Shown piece after piece: positions 55,925 through 64,000 of a stretch of 64,000 bases of DNA. Numbering within the stretch: the first letter of the stretch is position 1; the number at the start of each line of letters is the position of its first letter. A model generated the notes under the pieces. The model saw nothing but the letters and a program-made list of their open reading frames with translations. It did no database searches and had not been told where the DNA came from. Origin of the DNA: Letharia columbiana (taxonomy: Eukaryota > Ascomycota > Lecanoromycetes > Lecanorales > Parmeliaceae); contig NW_023501118.1 of the NCBI RefSeq assembly GCF_014066305.1, positions 115,876-179,875 of the forward strand, written 5' to 3'. A program made the translations under genes and the position numbers.

Positions 55925-57961
55925 AAAGTCCTTTCAGCCTCGTTTCATCACTAGATGTCTTATAAACTCCTAGAATCGTATTAAAAGTCCGAATCTATGC
56001 TTGAGTTGAACATGGTTTTTGTTCCTAGCAGCAGTGGTGCCAGACGCTTGAGCATAAGACTGACAGAACAATCTGCCTTCCGTCAAGTCTTGACCGTGTC
56101 TGACCGATGCTGATCTTTCCAGTCCAACATGCTAATGACTAGTTCCCATGCCCGTGCGCATGTCGCTTGTGGAAAGGCCGAAGACTTGGGAAGAAGAGGA
56201 TATTTCCTAAGACTGCAGACGGTCAGGCCTCCTTGACTAGGTAGTTGCAATCTCTTCACCTATACCGAAAGTGGTTCGAAGAGTGTATCCAACGCAGAAT
56301 CCCAATTCATGGACGGCTGAGACATAAGATGCCGAATTGAGAGAGGATCGACAGTACCTGCCTCGAACCTTCCAGGACCTTCCAGGGAGGAACGGCCTAG
56401 GATCGTCGGGGATCGTATGCAACAACGGTACGCGACCATCCGTCCATTCGTAGTTGTCATCTCTCTGCAGTTTTAAGCCTTACAGAGGATCCCCACTCCC
56501 ATGAACAACGTTTAGTTGTACTTCCATGAAATGCATCCAGTAATACCTCCCCTCGCTCGATGCGCTGGAACCTTTCCTCGTACTCGGCATGTTCGCCCGG
56601 ACACCCTCAAGGAATGCTGCAAGTTGTCGAGCCCCCCGAGCCTAGTGTCTTTGGGCTCAAACATGAACAGGTCCCAATTGGACGAGACGCAGCAAGCATC
56701 AGTAGTCAGGGCTGACGAAGATGCTGAAGCTCCGGCAGAAGCTTCCTTGTTTCGCCCGCTTAGCTTGTGGGTCCATTAATTCAGTCCACTTCCGGCATCC
56801 AGCATCCAAATAGTTATATCGCGCCTCTTAAACCCTGCCTTCCGCACCTTGCTGCGCATAAGCCTTTTCCACACTACTTGCACGTTTCTTGTTGATATAA
56901 GAAGGGTATATGGCTGCTTTTGAGAGAGGACGAAAGTGAGGCTCGAGGATTGTCGCAGACAGCAAGATTCGGGGCCATTTTTGGTGAGGACGCGTCATTG
57001 GAGCGGGGTTGTAGAGGAAACTTGTAGGGCCAGTGGAGGGCATGCGCGGCTGGCGTGAGGGTTCGACCCCCGCAAAGCCGTTGATGTGCTGCTGCTCATA
57101 GTCTGCAGATTATTCGACGTCCTCGTAAAGACTGGCCCATGCTCTTCATAGCTCAAAGCTCGACAGGTGCTCTTTGCAGCCAGGCGTGAGGGTAGAGTAG
57201 CTTATGACGGACAAAGGCAGCCCCCGGAGATGAGATTTCACGCATGGTTTCCAGGATCCCGCTTCGAAGTTGCAGTCAACAGGGTCGTAGAGAATAGCCT
57301 GATTGTTGAAGCTGTGAGGAATTGGCAAGACTGCCAAGCACAGGCAGCAGAGCTGGCCGACTCTAGCCGCCCTTAGCCGTCTTGGCGCCCAGGCTTCTCA
57401 GTTTGCGGGGCACCACCACATGAATTCATTCCATACATGTATCTGTAAACACCACTACTGTCATGATCATACTGTGTCCCTGTGAAGAAAGAGATCGCTC
57501 TTGCTCAGGGCGGATCAATGGAGCTAGTCTCGGACAGGAAAATTCTAGCGTCACACCAAGACTCCCTTGCAGGCGTCGCGAGCACCCCTACATTACTTCT
57601 CAAGCAATATGGATATGCATCGGTGTTCGTATGTCAAAGAATAGATTCGCGACGGTCTCTTAAAAAGACAGTTCCTTGTTTGTCCCTTCTGAAGGCTGGC
57701 TTGCTTGTTGCTTCGGGAGACGGCAGTGAACTCTTTACGTTACGAACCTGATTGAGCGAGCTGCATATGGAATCTTTTCTGAGACATGCGATAGTAGGTG
57801 CCAGCCTGTCGGGCTCAGCTCTGCGCGCTAATGACACAGATCTGAACCTCAAAGGATAAGGCCAAGTATCCAACTCTTTTTCTCCTGCTGTGACGCGCTG
57901 CTCCTGCCCTGCCGTCCCCCTCCTTTGATTAAGATATGTTGTCGTACGCATAAATGGTTAG
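55925..57961. other. Gene-poor stretch
   Basis: Only short frames (56516-56779 plus, 57167-57376 plus, 57634-57951 minus). A B-box-like GGTTCGACCCC near 57060 has no tRNA arms around it. No repeats noted. Confidence 0.4.
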
Positions 57962-58834
57962 TTGAGTACGCCCACAAGCACCATGCTTTCTCGTCCTGTG
58001 TCTCTGCGAATGACATCAAGGTCAATCTTCAGCCAACAGGTCCGCTCATATCAAGATCTCTTTTCACGATCTAAAATACCTCGTCAAACGTTACTACCCT
58101 CCTCGTCGTTCCGCTTCCAAATTTGCGGGATACCTCGAGCGCTTGAGTTCCATCGTTGCTATACGTACTCGGCGGCCACATTCAATGCCGCCACATCACG
58201 CTTCCCCGCCCACTGGGAGCTGTACAGAAGAAGTCAGCCTTCCAATGAACTCATACGATACATGCGCAGATGGGAAGATGAACTGCGCTTCGACGCGAAA
58301 GATGCTCTGCCACGATTGACACCACAACAACGCGACGTCATGATGGCAGCGTGCATCGGATTCCGACTCAAATACAACCCCAACAAAGAATGGCGCGCGG
58401 ATCGTCTCAAGCAAGCTCTGACGGCTTGGAGGCAAGGCTTGCAAGCAGATAAGCAGAGTCGCCAACCTCGATGGAACGCAGCCCATATAAGGAAGACCGA
58501 GGAACACATAGCGAAGACTGAGAAAGCAATAGCGGCAGACGCAGCGGCTAGGAAAAAGAAGAGCGACGATGAAATGAAGGCGTTTTTCGGGGGGTTTTGG
58601 GGGAATGCTTTTGCTTTAGCTACTTTAGCATTCTTCTCCATCGGCCCACTTGCCAACTTCGTGTTGAGTTGGATCCTGACGCCTGGGGTCAAAAAGCGCG
58701 AGGGAGCTATACTGGCTCGGAAAGTAAGGTGTGCTGGAATTGCTGTCGCCGTTTCACCTTTGTCTGCGGTATATTCCGACGGGCTCTATGTAACACCTGC
58801 TGCTAGACTGGACCTGCAAGGCGGAACGTCGTAA
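57962..58834 (+). CDS. Probable mitochondrial membrane protein, hypothetical
   Basis: Single frame of 290 aa. The N terminus (from MLSRPVSLRMTSRSIFSQQ, in-frame ATG 57983) is Arg/Ser-rich without acidic residues, like a mitochondrial presequence. Residues about 95-200 are helical and highly charged (MRRWEDELRFDAKDAL, HIRKTEEHIAKTEKAIAAD). A hydrophobic segment (NAFALATLAFFSIGPLANFVL) follows. A GTAAGG donor consensus occurs after ILARK near 58722, so the last 35 codons may be intronic read-through. The family is not recognised; the domain order (presequence, coiled-coil, one membrane span) would suit an inner-membrane accessory protein. Confidence 0.55.
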   Translation: MSTPTSTMLSRPVSLRMTSRSIFSQQVRSYQDLFSRSKIPRQTLLPSSSFRFQICGIPRALEFHRCYTYSAATFNAATSRFPAHWELYRRSQPSNELIRYMRRWEDELRFDAKDALPRLTPQQRDVMMAACIGFRLKYNPNKEWRADRLKQALTAWRQGLQADKQSRQPRWNAAHIRKTEEHIAKTEKAIAADAAARKKKSDDEMKAFFGGFWGNAFALATLAFFSIGPLANFVLSWILTPGVKKREGAILARKVRCAGIAVAVSPLSAVYSDGLYVTPAARLDLQGGTS

Positions 58835-60061
58835 TAGTGTGCAAGACCTTGGGAAGGCGGGCACTTTCTCTTTACATGTCTTGGAACAGAGTACTGAGTA
58901 TTGAGGTGGTATGGGTAGTCAAAATGATAGCTAATTTCGGCTCTCTCAAGTCGATGTGCCGTATGATAGTCGATCTGATTCTGAATACTGCTTTAGGGTA
59001 AAATTCCACCCTAGCAGTCTTAATACTAATTCCTAGATCATATTAAATCTGGACCGATGCCAAAATTACATCGATGAGGAGGATCATACCCTGTTCAACC
59101 TTCAACTTGTGGCCCTTTTCCAGGTCTCTCTTGGGTACGAAGCCCAAACTCGACGTACAAACATTGAAGCCCAACGCCTTCAACTGCCATTCTCTCTTCT
59201 CCTCATCTTATCATTCTTAGTCGACAACCTGCCTATCCGTTACGTTGCGAGACTCAACGCTTTTACCTGCGAAATGTCGCCTCTCTTCATGACCTTTGAT
59301 CAATATTTCTGATATCGTACCCATGCCAGATATCTAAATGTTAGGTTCTGTGCGCGATCTGGGTGAAAGGGCAAGCTATCACTCACACTCAGTTACCGGC
59401 GCGAGGACGATGGATGTTGAATGGAGTCTCCAATGGCGGAAGGAAGGCGTTTGATATGACACGTACCAGGGCGGAAACAATTAGGGTTCAACGTGCTGCT
59501 AGCAACGAGCAAGGAGTGGATGATAGCACGCGTGGTTGCTTAAACTTGTAGAGAACAAGTAGAGGATGTTTGAATGATGGAAAGATGAGACTCGGTGTAG
59601 AGGTGGAACCTGTAGACAAGATAGGGGTATTCCCACCAAAGATGCTTCCCTCCAGAGCAATTGACTGCCTGTGAAGAGGGGCAGTGAGGCGACTCCGGTG
59701 CTGTGGGTTAGTAGGTAAAATTATGTAGGCCGCTGCAAGGCCTATTGCCTCATGAGCAAAGAGATGAGAGACTCTTGTAGAGCATTAAGAGATTATGTGT
59801 AAGATTAACCTAGCACGCTCGGCACGACAAGGAGAAGCAATACAACATATAAATCCCTGACTTCTGGAGAAGATAAGAAAGGATATGGAGTACTACTGCT
59901 TTGCAGAAGACAAGTATGTGAGATACCTCGTAGGAATCCTTTCTTCCAAACAGAATCCCAATGCTATTCCCAATATCATTAGCAGTCGATCATTGTGACC
60001 GTTCGCACAAAATCTTGACAGTCCGACCGCAACACGCACATCACATCCATTCTTTACAACA
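58835..60061. other. Intergenic, nothing recognised
   Basis: Plus frames 59109-59312 and 59363-59551 are short and without features. Composition is ordinary. Confidence 0.4.
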
Positions 60062-61916
60062 TCTTCTATTTTCATCAAATCAAAGATCAAGAGGCGCACC
60101 AGAACGGAGACGACTAAACCCACTCAAAAACCTGATAAGGATAAAGACGTCCCTGATCGCTCGTTTCTACCGGATGCCAGTACGCTCGACGCGCTCGATG
60201 CCACTGTGAGGGATGACTCTACGGCCTTCACATCCGGATCTCTCTCTTCTCTGCCAGAATGCAGATGACGGTGATGATTCTCCGTATCTTGAGAGCAGCC
60301 TAAACGCCACCAGATCTGAATACCAAGAACCAACCAACCGAGCGGCCTTCTGTTCCAGATGCTGATGATGCCGAGTACTAGTACCACGAGAGCAACGCAA
60401 GTACGCAAGGACCTGGTTATCAAAAGGGGCGGACCAGTCTCGTCTTTCTGGTACGGGTGAGGTCGACGATTCTCGAAATGTTGAGAGTGACCAGACCGCC
60501 TCAGAACGCAGGGGAACCGTCACGTTCGTGATCGATTGTTTTTCCATGTGTGACGCGGATCAATCCTGACGTTTCTAAAACTGCCTCACACACCTCAACA
60601 TCTCATCATCAAGTGACCGATCAATCATTCCCGCCAGACGCGACCGACTACGTTTACAACAATATCGCGAAGTTGAATAAACATGTACTTACCACACGCT
60701 GTTCAACAACTTAAAGAAGGTGCCCACCTGGACATAAGCGAACACAGCTAAGGTTATCCTCGTCGCCCGTGGTGCCACCGGCCTTGCGGAACTGCAAGCC
60801 GCATGGAGTGGACGCTCCGTGCGGACCTTTTGATTCTCCAGAGCTCTCAGGCGTCGGTAGCCGAGCTTGATTCTTCCCTACCAGACTCCGACGAAGCTGA
60901 CAGCTCTGGTCGTCTCACCGGGAGTTCTGCTCGAAGTGAAAGCGTTTAATGCAGTAAGATCCCACCCGAGTTTGCACAAAGGGCGTTCTCTGATAGTAGT
61001 ATGCATGGTAATAGACAACCTCTTTTCCGCCAGGACGATGGGCGCGTCCTAGCAATCTGCATCAAGTCTTCGATAGGACCGGAGCTCCATTGACTCCTTC
61101 GTGGACTGTCCTAGCAGATCGGCCCTCTGACACTACTACCTTGACTTCCTCCACTACTCCCGATGATGACCTCACGAACGATGCGCAGACACATTCATTG
61201 ACTTCCAATGCTTCTATCCCACCACACTCCTCCGCTCCTATTCCGAGCAGAACAGCTCCCATCTCTGTCAACACATCGACTCCAGTCCTCGGCCCATCAG
61301 CCGCCCTTTACCCCAAGCCAAGTCCCAATTCCAGCCTAGGGATCATCGATACGGATGCTTGGATACACGAAATCTTTTCGTCAGCAGAGGGACGGCCCTA
61401 CGATCGAGACTGGACAAGCAAACACAACGTCAGCGAAGACATTCTCATGGAGGTTCCGAGCAAGCACAAGATTAAACCTCCTCGTCAGACGCGGTGCCGT
61501 GGTGGTAAGGCGACAAGGTATGCGTGACCTACCCTTCGTCCGGAGAACCCGTCATCATAGACGAAGAAAAAAGCCTCCCACCAACACCTGTCGCAACGAT
61601 AGTCTCTAACCCGATCGGGCCTTTAGGACCTACCGATTCCTACCGGCAGAACCTATGCGTGGGATTTGTGCCCACTCGAGCGGCGTCCCGCGGCATTCTC
61701 TGCTCAATGCGAGGTCCCAAAGACTTCATCAGCGGCAGGAACGAGGAGCACGCAGCACGATACGATCACGCAGTTCCAGTAGGATAGAAGGAAATGAGGC
61801 GTGTATCGAGTATTGGCCGGGATTTCGGGACTTCCTTCGACGTCAGACAAGCACACCAGGTGTGGGAAGACCAGAAAGTGAGACTGGTCGCACGCAACAG
61901 CCGGGCCGTCGTTTGA
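60062..61916 (+). pseudogene. Patchy Ser/Thr-rich gene, probably decayed
   Basis: Several plus-strand pieces have protein-like, Ser/Thr/Asp-rich composition but do not join cleanly. 60062-60268 contains KRRTRTETTKP and LPDASTLDALDATVRD. 60838-60950 contains QSSQASVAELDSSLPDSDE. 61090-61527 contains TDAWIHEIFSSAEGRPYD and LMEVPSKHKIKPPRQ. 61510-61787 contains PSSGEPVIIDEEKSLPPTP. 61788-61916 contains VSSIGRDFGTSFDVRQAH. The last two share a frame and are separated by one TAG at 61785. The change of frame near 61,510 leaves no room for an intron. I read this as a gene losing function; a multi-exon gene with unusual splicing is the alternative. No domain recognised. Confidence 0.32.
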
Positions 61917-62933
61917 AGCATGTGGAAGGCTCGTGACTCAGATTGATGGAGGGGAGGGGAGGGGAGGAAGCAGTGATACATAACGTATCTCGTGCTTTGA
62001 AGATACGCCGCGACAGCTTGGGCTGTGGGTGAAGAATGCAAAAGCAATGACCTGTGAACTTCCTCTAGCCCATCGAAACCGTTCCCTCTAGGCCTCATAA
62101 TATCCTCTGAACCTATCTCCGCCGTTACCGTTCCTGTTACCTCAAGGGTCTACCCCCATGATCGACCCCAACACGCCCCAGTGAAAAAGCTTCTTCTTCT
62201 TCGCCGCCTTCGCCCAGGCAAAGGACGTTTGCAAAGTTAGAGGAAGGTGAGCTGACAGTCCAGCCGAGATCAGATACTTGGCGACCGAGCTGGGCGAAGA
62301 GGCGCAGGGTCAGTGGAGGAATGCTTTCGGTGGGGGTGGTTGTGGGGATTTGGACGATCGAGGTGCTGGGAAGCTGAGGCCAGCTTTTTCTATCGGGCGC
62401 GGTATGCAACATCGATGTCTCGCGAAGAAGTTGCCGAGATGGAGAAGGTGTCATGGGGGGACAGAGATCATGGAGGCATGATGTTGACCTGAGGTTGGAA
62501 AGAGGTGGACGCTCATCTAGCCGGCGTGTATGACCTAGTAGAAAAGTTAGCAGATATTTAAGCCTTCATTGCCATGCTTCTGTGGCGAGGTAGTGAGCTT
62601 GAAGATCGGAGTCGCGTGTTGTAATTGAGTTCTGTAGATTATGGCTTGTCGTATTCTTATCCTTCTCTTTTCCACTCACTCAAGACTGCGCTAGGGAGAA
62701 ACCGAGCCTTTGTCTTTTTCACGCCCCATCAGGTTCGAATATTCATTGGGTGAAACTTGGTCAAACTTACTCAACAGCATCAATGCTTATCTTGAGAGCA
62801 CCGGCCGACATTTCGGCTGAGCAGAAATTGGCAACACAATTGATCCGGTGAAATCCCGAGTCATATTTTCTTGATCGAAAGACTGACACTTCCACATCAG
62901 ATCTATTCCAGCCAATGTTCACTCAACTCAGAC
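61917..62933. other. Intergenic with one weak minus-strand ORF
   Basis: Minus frame 62137-62454 (105 aa, starting MTPSPSRQLLRETS) has acceptable composition (LTLRLFAQLGRQVSDLGW) but no domain. A short GGGGA-type purine repeat lies near 61948-61966. The region 62560-62930 precedes the F-box gene and looks like promoter DNA. Confidence 0.35.
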
Positions 62934-63842
62934 ATGTCTACGAGCTCACTGCCAGCGATACCCACCGAACTCCTCGCCCAGATATTCAAGTCCACCGACA
63001 GCTTCGCAACAGCTACCGCACTGAGCAGCACGTCCCGCAGATTCCGTTCGATCTGGAAGACACACTCGCCTTCGATCTGCTATGCCGTCCTCGTCCGCAC
63101 GATTCCGTGCTATGATCAAGCCTTCGACTATGTCAAAGCTCAGCCACCGGACGCCACTAGCTCCGAGCAGATCCGAGACACGGATCTGCTGGCCATCAAC
63201 CTCACCAAGCAGTTCTGTGGAAATGCAGAGATTGCATGCCTGGCCTTGCGACACTACGAAACTCAGATGATCGCACGCCTTTCTGTTCAGACTCCAGGTC
63301 CCAGCAGCTTGACCGAAGCCCAGCGCAAATCATTCCTGCGAGCTTGGTACCGCATCCACACGCTCGCAAGCTTACCGACCGATCCACTACCCTACGACAA
63401 GTTGGCTTCGTTAAACCTCCTCGAGTTTGAGCAGATGATGGAAGCGTTGCGATGGCTGATGTACTATTGCCCCAACGAGCATCGAACCGAGCTACGCATC
63501 AGCTTCCAGCTTGGTGCCCTGGAGGGGGATCTCTGGTCCCGTCGACTGCCCAAGTCCCCGATCTCTGCCCAACACTGGAATGATCTGATCACACGCCTCG
63601 GCTCTCTGCGACAAGACCTGTACCAGTCCCCACTCAACCATCGATGTCCCAACTGTGGAGAACTCTTCTTCTGGCAGTTCAGGGTTCATGAATTTTGCTT
63701 GGAAGTCAAAGGGTCCGGGAAAGGGGTCAGTCTGGCGGACATGCTACCTCTGATCCGCGAGCGGAAAGCCCCCGACCAGCTGTATAAGCTCTCTTCATGG
63801 GGTCAGGTTGGCAAGACGCGAAGGATGTGGTTGTCGTGGTAG
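62934..63842 (+). CDS. F-box protein
   Basis: Intronless, 302 aa from ATG 62934; the in-frame ATG at 62871 would add 21 residues with no homology-like character. The F-box is at the extreme N terminus (about residues 5-45: LPAIPTELLAQIFKSTDSF, then LSSTSRRFRSIW). The rest is helical without LRR or WD repeats. It has a Cys pair CPNCGELFFW near residue 242. It probably acts as an SCF adaptor; the target is unknown. It is unrelated in its C-terminal part to the F-box protein at 33288-34376. Confidence 0.8.
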   Translation: MSTSSLPAIPTELLAQIFKSTDSFATATALSSTSRRFRSIWKTHSPSICYAVLVRTIPCYDQAFDYVKAQPPDATSSEQIRDTDLLAINLTKQFCGNAEIACLALRHYETQMIARLSVQTPGPSSLTEAQRKSFLRAWYRIHTLASLPTDPLPYDKLASLNLLEFEQMMEALRWLMYYCPNEHRTELRISFQLGALEGDLWSRRLPKSPISAQHWNDLITRLGSLRQDLYQSPLNHRCPNCGELFFWQFRVHEFCLEVKGSGKGVSLADMLPLIRERKAPDQLYKLSSWGQVGKTRRMWLSW

Positions 63843-64000
63843 GCAATCCAGGTGGTGCAACGGTTTTCCTGCTAGCTTGCACGGATAAGAATGGATGAAG
63901 AGCGCAGGAGAGCCTTGACAGCCACGGAGGATCGCGGCGGTTCTCCCGGAATCTGCAAGGTAGCTGCGTGTAGACTAGCAAATTTCAACAATTGGCTTTC

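Noticed and set aside
57020..57085. A-box/B-box-like pair with GGTTCGACCCC
   Set aside because: Acceptor ends are not complementary and the T stem has a mismatch; not a tRNA.

Overview
The window looks like nuclear DNA of a filamentous ascomycete (Pezizomycotina). The protein-coding genes have short introns (mostly 50-120 nt) with GT...CTAAC/CTGAC...YAG signals. The protein types are typical of the group: GH128 glucanase, Pth11-like rhodopsin-domain membrane proteins, F-box proteins, NmrA-like and aldo-keto reductases, and small secreted proteins. A block of about 5.8 kb is almost free of CpA and TpG and rich in TpA, the signature of repeat-induced point mutation (RIP). I cannot name the species. 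I found no tRNA, rRNA or CRISPR array.

Layout. 1-10 kb: a six-exon secreted GH128 glucanase (1665-2935), weak ORFs, a membrane protein of the DUF6594-like type (6120-7126, minus), an AT-rich RIP island (7724-8022) that abuts the tail of a lost MFS transporter, and an NmrA-like reductase (8864-10008, minus). 10.27-16.04 kb: one dead non-LTR (LINE) element on the plus strand, with remnants of gag knuckles, endonuclease, reverse transcriptase and RNase H. 16.2-17.5 kb: an aryl-alcohol-dehydrogenase-type aldo-keto reductase. 17.5-27.4 kb: gene-poor DNA holding a small Cys-rich two-exon gene (23592-23880) and a broken PD-(D/E)XK-type nuclease gene (24932-26215).

27-34.4 kb: a four-exon secreted protein with a Cys-rich tail, a large 737-aa protein with two HEPN-like R-x4-H motifs, an unresolved minus-strand gene and an F-box protein. 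34.4-39.2 kb: mostly non-coding, with simple repeats. 39-51.9 kb: two divergent Pth11-like rhodopsin-domain genes about 5 kb apart, a degraded gene between them, a conserved small secreted protein and an AhpD/CMD-like protein. 52.4-54.8 kb: a DUF6914-like gene frame-shifted at a 13-C run, and a peroxisomal D-amino-acid oxidase. 55-62 kb: gene-poor, with decayed coding-like stretches and one probable mitochondrial protein. 62.9-63.8 kb: a second F-box protein.

No operon-like or biosynthetic cluster is evident. The neighbourhood reads as accessory DNA: secreted or surface-sensing proteins, redox enzymes and decaying genes around a RIP-inactivated transposon. All exon coordinates come from reading splice signals by eye and are supported only by frame consistency and family resemblance.
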